Assembly: GCF_010211765.1 (NCBI RefSeq)
Contig: NZ_PDWO01000002.1
Coordinates: 62,001 to 126,000 of the forward strand
Length of the DNA: 64,000 nt
Direction: 5' to 3'
From: Pseudoxanthomonas kaohsiungensis
GTDB taxonomy: Bacteria > Pseudomonadota > Gammaproteobacteria > Xanthomonadales > Xanthomonadaceae
The notes under the pieces are model-generated. The model was not told the origin of the DNA. It ran no database searches and worked only from the letters and a program-made list of their open reading frames with translations. Position numbers and translations under genes: made by a program. Each line of letters begins with the position of its first letter. Position 1 is the stretch's first letter. Below are positions 44,576-53,039 of the stretch, one piece after another.

Positions 44576-45052
44576 TCAGGCAGGCAATGGCAGGCCGGCG
44601 AATCCCTTCACCGTGCGCAGCACGAAACTGGAATTGACGTCGGCCACGCCGGAATCATTGAGCAGGCGGTCGAGCAGGAAGTGGGAGAAGTGCTCGAGGT
44701 CGCGGACGTAGACATGCAGCAGGTAGTCCATGTCGCCGGTCAGCGCATGGCAGGCGACCACCTCGTCCCAGCCCTGCACGCGCTCGACGAAGCGGTCGAT
44801 GCCGGCGCTGCCGTGCTTTTCCAGCTGCACCCGGACGAACGCCTGCAGGCCCAGGCCCAGCACCTGCGGGTCCAGCCGCGCGGCATAGCCGGACACCACC
44901 CCGGTGGCCTCCAGCCGCTGGATCCGTCGCAGGCAGGCCGAGGGCGACAGGTTCACCTGCGCGGCCAGCTCGGCGTTGGTGGCCCGACCTTGGCGCTGCA
45001 GCAGCGCCAGCAGGCGCAGGTCGGTGCGGTCGAACTCGGCGGCAGCGGCCAT
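44576..45052 (-). CDS. Lrp/AsnC-family regulator
   Basis: A 158-aa regulator. The N-terminal HTH reads TDLRLLALLQRQGRATNAEL then VNLSPSACLRRIQRLEATGVV; the C-terminal RAM domain binds an amino acid (VVACHALTGDMDYLLHVYV). It is divergent from phhA with 125 bp between starts, so it likely senses phenylalanine or tyrosine and controls phhA. The ATG at 45052 has GAGG upstream, inside a TGTTGC/GCAACA palindrome, suggesting autoregulation. Confidence 0.9.
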   Translation of the reverse strand: MAAAAEFDRTDLRLLALLQRQGRATNAELAAQVNLSPSACLRRIQRLEATGVVSGYAARLDPQVLGLGLQAFVRVQLEKHGSAGIDRFVERVQGWDEVVACHALTGDMDYLLHVYVRDLEHFSHFLLDRLLNDSGVADVNSSFVLRTVKGFAGLPLPA

Positions 45053-45053
45053 T

Positions 45054-45131
45054 TGTTGCCTCGCAACATTGCATTCACGCAACAAGATTGCATCCATCCA
45101 CGCGGGTGGCGCAACTTTGCAATCCCGTTGC
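45054..45131. promoter_or_regulatory. TTGC/GCAA operator cluster between lrp and phhA
   Basis: Several inverted repeats with the same half-site occur in 78 bp: TGTTGC-CTC-GCAACA (45054-45068), TTGC-x6-GCAA (45069-45082), GCAA-x5-TTGC (45079-45091), GCAA-x4-GCAA (45111-45122) and GCAA-x5-TTGC (45119-45131). The array fits cooperative binding by an Lrp-type octamer, probably the regulator encoded on the left. Confidence 0.65.
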
Positions 45132-45177
45132 GCGGAATAGCGCATACGCTGGGGCCGAACGCACGTCGAGCACCGCC

Positions 45178-46086
45178 ATGTCCGAATCCACCCCCCGCCG
45201 CGTCGAATCCACGCCCGTCCAGGGCAGTCAGACCGACAAGGGCTACGTGCCGGTCTACACCACCGCCGTGGTCGAACAGCCCTGGCTGGACTACAGCGCC
45301 GACGACCATGCCACCTGGGGCACGCTGTACGCGCGCCAGCGCGAACTGCTCGCCGGCCGCGCCTGCGACGAGTTCCTGCAGGCGCAGGACGCGATGGGCA
45401 TGGACGCGCGCGCCATCCCGCGCTTCGACCAGCTCAACGAAGTCCTCGGCGCGGCCAACGGCTGGACCCTGGTAGGCGTGGAAGGCCTGCTGCCGGAACT
45501 GGACTTCTTCGACCACCTGGCCAACCGCCGCTTCCCGGTGACCTGGTGGATCCGCCGCCCGGACCAGATCGACTACATCGCCGAACCGGACCTGTTCCAC
45601 GACCTGTTCGGCCACGTGCCGCTGCTGATGGACCCGATGTTCGCCGACTACATGCAGGCCTACGGCGCCGGCGGGGTGAAGGCGCACGCGATCGGCCCCG
45701 ACGCGCTGCAGAACCTGACCCGGCTGTACTGGTACACGGTCGAGTTCGGCCTGATCCGCCAGCACGACGGCCTGCGCATCTACGGCGCCGGCATCGTCTC
45801 GTCCAAGGGCGAATCGCTGCATTCGCTGGAGTCGGCCGCGCCGAACCGGCTTGGTTTCGACCTGGAGCGGATCATGCGCACCCGCTACCGGATCGATACC
45901 TTCCAGAAGACCTATTTCGTCATCGACAGCTTCGAGCAGCTGATGCAGGCCACCGCGCCGGACTTCGCACCTATCTACGCGCGCCTGGCGACGCAGGAGA
46001 CGATCCCGGCGGGCGACGTGCGCGAGGGCGACCTCGTGCACCAGCGCGGCAGCGGCGAGGGCTGGGCGAGCGACGGCGACGTGTGA
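45178..46086 (+). CDS. phhA: Phenylalanine 4-monooxygenase
   Basis: A 302-aa enzyme of the bacterial aromatic amino acid hydroxylase type. Iron ligands are H141 and H146 in HDLFGH and E189 in WYTVEFG. With tetrahydropterin and O2 it converts Phe to Tyr. The ATG at 45178 is chosen; the frame stays open upstream into the lrp promoter only by chance. It is divergent from the Lrp-type gene and about 4.4 kb from an aromatic-type aminotransferase. Confidence 0.95.
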   Translation: MSESTPRRVESTPVQGSQTDKGYVPVYTTAVVEQPWLDYSADDHATWGTLYARQRELLAGRACDEFLQAQDAMGMDARAIPRFDQLNEVLGAANGWTLVGVEGLLPELDFFDHLANRRFPVTWWIRRPDQIDYIAEPDLFHDLFGHVPLLMDPMFADYMQAYGAGGVKAHAIGPDALQNLTRLYWYTVEFGLIRQHDGLRIYGAGIVSSKGESLHSLESAAPNRLGFDLERIMRTRYRIDTFQKTYFVIDSFEQLMQATAPDFAPIYARLATQETIPAGDVREGDLVHQRGSGEGWASDGDV

Positions 46087-46167
46087 TCCCGGTACCGGCC
46101 CGGTGCGGGCTCGGCTAACCTGTCTCGTCAGGCGGTCGGTTGCCGCCAATGGCATGCCACGGAGCGG

Positions 46168-47007
46168 ATGACGGAATTCTTTGCCGGCTTGCTGGTGCTG
46201 TGCCTGGGGCTTGCTGTTCCCGGGATGATTTCCATGCGCCATCGCGCGAGCTGGCTGACGGTCGAGGAGTCGCTTGACCATCCGCAGCGCGGGCCTCGCT
46301 ATTGGTACCGGTTCTGGTGCTGGTGCTTCTGGTATGCCCTATCGCTGCTTCTAACCGCTGCCGCCTTCGGTCTAATGTCGGACTTGGCGCCGATGCAGGC
46401 CCTGTTACAAAGCCTTGGCGTACTCAAGCCTGTGTTGCTGTTCATCGCCGCGATTCCGCTCGCGCTGCTTGGGTGCTGGCTGGACTACCGACTCACCGCC
46501 TGGGGCAGCCCCCGAAAGCGTAACGCCCGCCGGAAGTTGGGTTTACCGGGCTGGCAAGTGCCCCCGCGCCCGAACCCGGGCGCGCGCCTGCATGTGGCTT
46601 TCGCCACCTCACTTCCACCTCTCCCTGGAAACGTCTCGGCAGCCGAACCGGCACTGGATCCGGGCGACCCGGAGCTGGTACGCGAGCTGGCCCGCAAGCA
46701 CTGGGACGCGATCAACTTCGCCATCGCGTCGAACGGTGACGTGGCTGGCGCGCATGCACGCCAGTCGGCATTCCTCGACGGCCTCGACGAGCGCTTGGAC
46801 GGCGAGGACGCCGCGCGGGTGCGCGCGATCTATTCGCAGGAGAGTGTCGCTCACGCCAGAACGATGGCTTCAGTCAGCGCTCGCCGGGACGCGCTCCTGC
46901 TCGAACAGGCAACACTGCGCTCACGCGTGCATCGCAATCTCAAGATACTGGGCTGGATCTTGGGCGCGCTGTTCCTTCTGAACCTGCTAATTCGTGCGAT
47001 CGAATGA
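46168..47007 (+). CDS. Membrane protein of unknown function, slightly lower GC
   Basis: A 279-aa protein with helices near residues 4-22, 50-70 and 83-103, a soluble middle region (about 120-255) with HWDAINFAIASNGDVAGAHARQ and an alpha-helical RDALLLEQATLRSRVHR stretch, then a C-terminal helix. No family recognised. Codon use is less GC-biased than its neighbours (TTG, CTA and CTT leucines), hinting at later acquisition. It stands alone between phhA and a TonB receptor gene. Confidence 0.6.
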   Translation: MTEFFAGLLVLCLGLAVPGMISMRHRASWLTVEESLDHPQRGPRYWYRFWCWCFWYALSLLLTAAAFGLMSDLAPMQALLQSLGVLKPVLLFIAAIPLALLGCWLDYRLTAWGSPRKRNARRKLGLPGWQVPPRPNPGARLHVAFATSLPPLPGNVSAAEPALDPGDPELVRELARKHWDAINFAIASNGDVAGAHARQSAFLDGLDERLDGEDAARVRAIYSQESVAHARTMASVSARRDALLLEQATLRSRVHRNLKILGWILGALFLLNLLIRAIE

Positions 47008-47287
47008 GCTCCCGATCCACTGCTCACCCGCGGACCAGACGCGGCTGATGCTTCGTGCGGCGCATTCGATTACGCATCGTCCCGCCTTTCGCTGATTCGA
47101 CGCAGGGGCCGTCGAGCAACGCAGACTGTGGAGCCGGTAGAATGCGCAGCGTTCGGGCCGCTTCTGTGTCAATCGCCGGCGAATTCGTACGGACAAATAG
47201 TGTCGATTGGCTCCTAGGCATCTATGCCTGCGGCGACGTGGCTCGCGCGTGGATGTATGCGGAACACGCGGGCATTACACTGTCGGC

Positions 47288-49411
47288 ATGACGTTCCATT
47301 CCCGGATCCGCGCCGCCGGCGTGGTCCTCGCCACGCTATCCACTTCCGTTGGTGCCCAGGACACGCCCACGCTGCCGCAGGTGGTGGTGACCGCGCGGGT
47401 GGATTCCGCCTCCGCCTTCGACCTGCCGGCATCGCTGGACGTGGTGGAGCTCGGCGACGGCTCGGCCCGGCCGCAAGTGAACCTGTCCGAGGCCCTGGGC
47501 GGCGTGCCAGGCCTGCTGGCGCGCGACCGGCAGAACCATGCACAGGACACCCAGCTGTCGATCCGCGGATTCGGCGCGCGCGCCACCTTCGGCGTGCGCG
47601 GCGTGCGCCTGTATGCCGACGGCATCCCGGCGACGATGCCCGACGGCCAGGGCCAGCTCTCCCACTTCGCCCTGGCCGCCGGCGACCGGATCGAGGTGAT
47701 GCGCGGGCCGTTCTCGGCGCTGTACGGCAATTCCTCCGGCGGCGTCGTGCAGCTGTGGAGCGCGGACGGCGGCGAGCCCACCCGGGTGGACCTGCGCGCC
47801 ACCGCCGCGGCCTACGACAGCCTGTCCGCCAGTGCTCGCGTGCTCGGCAGGGCCGCCGGCACCGGCTACCACCTGGCGGCCTCGGTGTTCGACACCGGCG
47901 GCTACCGCGAGCACAGCGCGGCGCGGCGCGAGTCGGCCAACCTCAAGCTGCACCGTGACTTCGCCGGCGGTGGCCGGCTGGAGCTGGTCGGCAACCACTT
48001 CCGCGCGCCCGACGCGCAGGACCCGCTGGGCCTGACCAGGGCGCAGGTGCGCGAGGATCCGCGGCAGGCCACGGCGGCCGCGCTGCAGTTCAATACCCGC
48101 AAGTCGGCGGCGCAGGACCAGCTCGGCGCGAGCTGGCGGCAGCCGCTGGGCGATTCCGCGCAGCTGCGGCTCACCGGCTATGGCGGCAGCCGCAGCGTGG
48201 TGCAGTACCTGTCGGTCCCCGTGGCCGCGCAGGCCAGTCCGCTCAGCGCCGGCGGCGTGGTCGACCTGGACAACGGCTACGGCGGCGCCGACGCGCGGGC
48301 GAGCTGGCAGGGCCGGGTCGGCGATGGCGATTTCGAGTTCACGATCGGCACCAGCGCCGACCGCCAGCGGCAATGGCGGCGCGGCTACGAGAACTTCCGC
48401 GCCGACGGCGCCGGCGGGGTCGCGCTGGGCGTGCGCGGCGCGCTGCGCCGCGACCAGCGCGACGTGGTCGACAACTTCGACCAGTACGCGCAGGCGTGGT
48501 GGGAATTCGCGCCGCGCTGGTCGCTGCAGGCCGGCGCGCGCCACAGCGTGGTGCGCTTCCGCTCCGACGACCGTTACGTCACCGCGACCAATCCCGACGA
48601 CAGCGGCCGGGTCGAGTATTCGCAGACCACGCCGGTGGCCGGGCTGGTGTTCGCCGCCGCCGACGACCTGCGCCTGTATGCATCGGCCGGGCGCGGGTTC
48701 GAGACGCCGACCTTCAACGAACTGGCGTATCGCGCCGACGGCGGCGCCGGCCTGGCCTTCGACCTGGCGCCCGCCGTCAGCGGCAACGTCGAACTCGGCG
48801 CGAAGTGGCGCAACGATGCCGGCGCCGCCATCGAGGCGGCCCTGTTCCGAGCCGACACCGAGGACGAACTGGCGGTGGCGCGCAACAGCGGTGGCCGCAG
48901 CAGCTACCGCAACGTCGGCCGTGCGCGCCGGCAGGGCGCCGAGCTGGCGGCCGACGTGCCCATCGGCCCGGCCTGGTCGTTGCGCGTGGCGGCCACCTGG
49001 CTGGACGCCTACTTCCGCGACGGCTTCCCGCTGTGCACCGGCGCCTGCCCCGTGCCGGCGGTGGCGGTGGCCGCCGGCACGCCGATCCCCGGCGTGCCGC
49101 GGCACTTCGGCCAGCTCCGCCTGCAATGGCAGGGCGGTCCATGGGAAGCGGCACTGGAGGCCTGGGCCAACAGCGCGGTGAACGTGGACGACCGCGGCAC
49201 CGCCTCGGCGCCGGGCTACGGGCTGGTCCATGTCGAGCTGGCGCGCCAGTGGCGCGCAGGCGATGGCCGCCTGCGCGGCTTCGCCCGGGTCGACAACCTG
49301 TTCGACCGCCAGTACATCGGCTCAGTGATCGTCAACGAGGGCAACGGCCGCTACTACGAACCAGGCCCCGGGCGCGCGGTGCTGCTCGGCCTGGAGTGGC
49401 AGCTGCGCTAG
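47288..49411 (+). CDS. TonB-dependent outer-membrane receptor
   Basis: A 707-aa receptor with a signal peptide (ending TSVGA), a TonB-box-like segment (LPQVVVTARVDS), a plug domain (LSIRGFGARATFGVRGVRLY, IEVMRGPFSALYGNSSGGVV) and a barrel ending in LEWQLR. The ligand may be a siderophore, haem, B12 or other small compound; no Fur-box-like sequence was found upstream. About 280 bp without a supported gene precede it. The ATG at 47288 directly heads the signal peptide. Confidence 0.9.
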   Translation: MTFHSRIRAAGVVLATLSTSVGAQDTPTLPQVVVTARVDSASAFDLPASLDVVELGDGSARPQVNLSEALGGVPGLLARDRQNHAQDTQLSIRGFGARATFGVRGVRLYADGIPATMPDGQGQLSHFALAAGDRIEVMRGPFSALYGNSSGGVVQLWSADGGEPTRVDLRATAAAYDSLSASARVLGRAAGTGYHLAASVFDTGGYREHSAARRESANLKLHRDFAGGGRLELVGNHFRAPDAQDPLGLTRAQVREDPRQATAAALQFNTRKSAAQDQLGASWRQPLGDSAQLRLTGYGGSRSVVQYLSVPVAAQASPLSAGGVVDLDNGYGGADARASWQGRVGDGDFEFTIGTSADRQRQWRRGYENFRADGAGGVALGVRGALRRDQRDVVDNFDQYAQAWWEFAPRWSLQAGARHSVVRFRSDDRYVTATNPDDSGRVEYSQTTPVAGLVFAAADDLRLYASAGRGFETPTFNELAYRADGGAGLAFDLAPAVSGNVELGAKWRNDAGAAIEAALFRADTEDELAVARNSGGRSSYRNVGRARRQGAELAADVPIGPAWSLRVAATWLDAYFRDGFPLCTGACPVPAVAVAAGTPIPGVPRHFGQLRLQWQGGPWEAALEAWANSAVNVDDRGTASAPGYGLVHVELARQWRAGDGRLRGFARVDNLFDRQYIGSVIVNEGNGRYYEPGPGRAVLLGLEWQLR

Positions 49412-49491
49412 CGCCGCGGCGGTTCAGCGGCATATTCGCTTGGCGACGAACCCGCCCGCGCGGATCGCCGCGTCACCACCAGGGGGATCGC

Positions 49492-50323
49492 ATGGGGCGT
49501 TCGGTTCGTCGCTTGACCGGCTTGTCCGCCGTCGCCGCGGTGCTGGCGGCCATTCCGGCCGCCGCCGCCGCGGTCGAGCCGCTGGACACCTTCAGCGTCA
49601 GCATCGGCGGCTACGTCACCCGCTTCGACACGCGGGTGCGCGCCGATGGCGAGCTCTTCGGCGGCACCACCATCGACCTGTCGCGCGACCTGGGCCTGGA
49701 CAAGGACGACATGATCGGCTTCCTGGGCGTGAGCTGGCGGCCATTCGCGCGGCACGAGGTCGGCCTGCTCTATTTCCAGAACGGCGTGGACAGCGAGAAG
49801 CGGCTGGAACGCGACATCGTGTTCGAGGACCACCTGTACCAGACCGCGGCCACCGTGCGCGGCCGCTACGACGTCGATGCGGTCGCGGCCTACTACACCT
49901 GGTGGGGCTTCTCCGAGGAGAACTGGGCGCTGGGGCCGCGGCTCGGCCTCACCTGGTACCGCATCGAGCTGGGCATCGAGCTGGAGGCGGACGTCAACGG
50001 CGACCCGGTGGGCAGCGGCGCGCTGGAAGACTCGGTCAGCGCCGACCTGCCGGCGCCGACCCTCGGCGCAGCCTGGCGCTGGACCCCCGCGGAGGACTGG
50101 CGGATCGTCGCCGACGCCGGCTGGTTCTCCACCGAGATCAACGACATCGACGGCAGCATCACCTACGCGCGCGCCGGCGTCGAATGGCATCCGTGGGCGC
50201 GGTTCGGGGTGCTGGTGGACTACACCCTCAGCAACATCGATGCGCGTACCGAGCGCGACGCCTTCACCGGGCTCCTGGAGATGCAACAGCGGGCTGCGCC
50301 TGGGCCTGCTCTACCGGTTCTGA
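49492..50323 (+). CDS. Outer-membrane beta-barrel protein with an apparent frameshift near the 3' end
   Basis: A secreted barrel protein (signal peptide about 1-27; FSVSIGGYVTRFDTRVRA onward), rich in alternating amphipathic strands with a WWGFSEENW turn. In the start frame it reads well to DAFTGLLE near 50280, then turns to poor sequence that runs into the next gene. The +1 frame at 50282 reads CNSGLRLGLLYRF and stops at 50323, an ideal last strand with terminal Phe. One extra base, or two missing, near 50281 explains this. It may be a real mutation or a sequencing error. Confidence 0.72.
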
Positions 50324-50462
50324 GGCCTGCGCGCCGTCGTCACAGCGGAAACGGTCGAGCCCCCGGCGGCGGCCTGATAGCATGGCGCGCGCGATTCGCG
50401 GGCGTTCCGGCAAGGCCGGCCGCCGGCGCATGCCGCCTCCCCCCACCGAACAGAGCCAAGCC

Positions 50463-51665
50463 GTGTCCTTCTTCTCGAACGTCGAACGGGTCCCGGGCGA
50501 TCCGATCCTGGGCCTGACCGAGGCCTACAACGCCGACTCCCGCACCACCAAGGTCAACCTGGGCGTGGGCATCTACTACGACGAACAGGGGCGGATCCCG
50601 CTGCTCAAGGCGGTGCAGCAGGTCGAGCAGTCGCTGGCCGCCGCCGCGCGCCCGCGCGGCTACCTGCCGATCGACGGCCTGCCGGCCTACACCCAGGCCA
50701 CCCGCGAGCTGCTGTTCGGCAAGGACTCGCCGCTGCTGGCGGCAGGCCGCGTCGCCACCACCCAGACCGTGGGCGGTTCCGGCGCGCTGCGCGTGGGCGC
50801 CGAGCTGCTGCGCAAGGCGCTGCCGCACGCGACCCTGGCGTTGAGCAACCCGAGCTGGGAGAACCACCGCGCGGTGTTCACCGCCGCCGGTTTCGAGATC
50901 GTCGACTACACCTACTTCGACGCCGCCAGCCACGGCGTGGACTTCGACGGCATGCTCGCCGACCTGGGCAGGCTGAAGCCGGGCACCACCGTGCTGCTGC
51001 ACGCGTGCTGCCACAACCCCACCGGCGCCGACCTGACCGTGGCGCAGTGGAAGCAGGTCGCCGCGCTGCTCAAGGAACGGCAGCTGTTCCCGTTCATCGA
51101 CATGGCCTACCAGGGCTTCGACAAGGGCATCGCCGAGGACGCGGTCGCCATCCGCCTGCTGGTCGAGGCGGGGATCGATTCGTTCGTGGTCGCCAGCTCG
51201 TACTCCAAGTCGTTCTCGCTGTACGGCGAGCGCGTGGGCGCACTGTCGATCGTGGCCGGCACCGCCGACCAGGCGCAGGCGGTGCAGTCGCAGGTCAAGC
51301 GGATCATCCGCACCATCTACTCCAGCCCGTCGGCCCATGGCGCCGCGCTGGTCGCCGGCGTGCTGACGAGCCCGGAGCTGCGCGCGGTTTGGGAAGCGGA
51401 ACTCACCGCCATGCGCGAGCGCATCCACGCCCTGCGCGAAGGCCTGGTGCAGAAGCTGGCCGAGCAGGGCCACCCGGAATATGACTTCATCCGCCAGCAG
51501 GCCGGCATGTTCTCGTATTCGGGCCTGAGCAAGGCCCAGGTCGATCGCCTGCGCGACGAGTTCGGCATCTACGCCGTCGGCACCGGCCGCATCTGCGTGG
51601 CCGCGCTCAACCAGGGCAACCTGGAGTACGTGGCCAAGGCGGTGGCGGCGGTCAGCCGCGGCTGA
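50463..51665 (+). CDS. Aromatic/aspartate-type amino acid aminotransferase
   Basis: A 400-aa class I PLP enzyme of the AspC/TyrB type. Markers are KVNLGVGIYYDEQG, SNPSWENHRAVF, HACCHNPTGADL, and the PLP lysine in ASSYSKSFSLYGERVG. It interconverts aspartate or aromatic amino acids with their oxoacids. The start is GTG 50463 (VSFFSNVERVPGDP), giving the standard N-terminus; an ATG 11 codons earlier is also in frame. A strong terminator follows. Confidence 0.92.
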   Translation: MSFFSNVERVPGDPILGLTEAYNADSRTTKVNLGVGIYYDEQGRIPLLKAVQQVEQSLAAAARPRGYLPIDGLPAYTQATRELLFGKDSPLLAAGRVATTQTVGGSGALRVGAELLRKALPHATLALSNPSWENHRAVFTAAGFEIVDYTYFDAASHGVDFDGMLADLGRLKPGTTVLLHACCHNPTGADLTVAQWKQVAALLKERQLFPFIDMAYQGFDKGIAEDAVAIRLLVEAGIDSFVVASSYSKSFSLYGERVGALSIVAGTADQAQAVQSQVKRIIRTIYSSPSAHGAALVAGVLTSPELRAVWEAELTAMRERIHALREGLVQKLAEQGHPEYDFIRQQAGMFSYSGLSKAQVDRLRDEFGIYAVGTGRICVAALNQGNLEYVAKAVAAVSRG

Positions 51666-51689
51666 TGCCGCCTCGCGGTCGCATAAGCG

Positions 51690-51717
51690 AAGGCCCGGCA
51701 TCGCCGGGCCTTTTTTT
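51690..51717 (+). terminator. Intrinsic terminator after the aminotransferase gene
   Basis: AAGGCCCGGC (51690-51699) pairs with GCCGGGCCTT (51703-51712) around an ATC loop, with a run of seven Ts at 51711-51717. Confidence 0.92.
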
Positions 51718-51750
51718 GTTGCGAGGCGCTTCTGCGCGGCTTGCGAGGCG

Positions 51751-52092
<342 letters not shown>

Positions 52093-52094
52093 TC

Positions 52095-53033
52095 ATGGCC
52101 CGCCCGATCTGGACCGGCACCCTGTCCTTCGGCCTGCTCAACGTGCCGGTATCGCTGATGTCCGGCGAGCGCCGCACCGACCTCCACTTCCGCATGCTCG
52201 ACTCGCGCGACCGCAAGCCGGTCCGCTACGAGCGGGTCAACGCCGAGACCGGCGAGGAGGTGCCGTGGAAGGACGTGGTGAAGGCCTATGAGTACGACAA
52301 GGGCAGCTACGTCGTGCTGGAGGAATCGGACATCAAGGCCGCCGCGCCGGAGAGCCACGAGACGGTGGAGGTCGAGACCTTCATCGACGCCGCCGCCATC
52401 GACCCGCGCTACTACGAGAAGCCGTACGTGCTGGTGCCGGCGAAGAAGGCCGAGAAGGGGTACGTGCTGCTGCGCGAGACCCTGCGCAAGGGCAACCGCG
52501 TCGGCATCGCGCGGGTGGTGATCCGCACCCGCGAGTACCTGGCCGCGGTGATGCCGCAGGGCGATGCCCTGATCCTGATGCTGCTGCGCTATCCGCAGGA
52601 ACTGGTGGATCCGGCCGACTATGCGCTGCCCGAGGGCAAGGCGGCCGATTACCGGGTCACGGCCAAGGAACTGCAGATGGCCGAGCAGCTGATCGACTCG
52701 ATGAGCGGGAGCTGGAACCCCGACGACTACAAGGACGAGTTCCGCGACCGGTTGCAGGCCATCATCCGAAAGCGGATCAAGAGCAAGGAAGGCACCGCGC
52801 AGATCGAGGACGAAGCGGAGGCGCCGGAGGAGGCGACGACGAACGTGGTCGACTTCATGTCCCTGCTGCAGCAGAGCCTGGATGCGAAGAAGCGCACCCC
52901 GGCGAAGAAGGCCGCGGCCAGCCCTCGCGCGCCGGCCAAGGCAGCCAAGGCGCCGGCGAAGAAGGCCGCGCGCAAGGCGGCGGCCAAGAAGGCGCCGGCA
53001 CGCAAGGCGGCCAGCAGGCGCAAGGCCGGATAG
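52095..53033 (+). CDS. ku: Bacterial non-homologous end-joining protein Ku
   Basis: A 312-aa protein. The Ku core runs from IWTGTLSFGLLNVPVSL to about residue 255. Residues 275-312 are a Lys/Ala/Pro-rich tail (KKAAASPRAPAKAAKAPAKK and similar), as seen in extended-tail bacterial Kus that bind DNA through the tail. Ku dimers encircle DNA ends and recruit LigD. The gene is 6 bp upstream of ligD, so they form one operon. Confidence 0.95.
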   Translation: MARPIWTGTLSFGLLNVPVSLMSGERRTDLHFRMLDSRDRKPVRYERVNAETGEEVPWKDVVKAYEYDKGSYVVLEESDIKAAAPESHETVEVETFIDAAAIDPRYYEKPYVLVPAKKAEKGYVLLRETLRKGNRVGIARVVIRTREYLAAVMPQGDALILMLLRYPQELVDPADYALPEGKAADYRVTAKELQMAEQLIDSMSGSWNPDDYKDEFRDRLQAIIRKRIKSKEGTAQIEDEAEAPEEATTNVVDFMSLLQQSLDAKKRTPAKKAAASPRAPAKAAKAPAKKAARKAAAKKAPARKAASRRKAG

Positions 53034-53039
53034 GCCGCG

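Noticed and set aside
47008-47287. Small open frames of 65-78 codons on both strands upstream of the TonB receptor
   Set aside because: They overlap each other, have no convincing ribosome site and show no motif. The stretch is better seen as a leader/promoter region.
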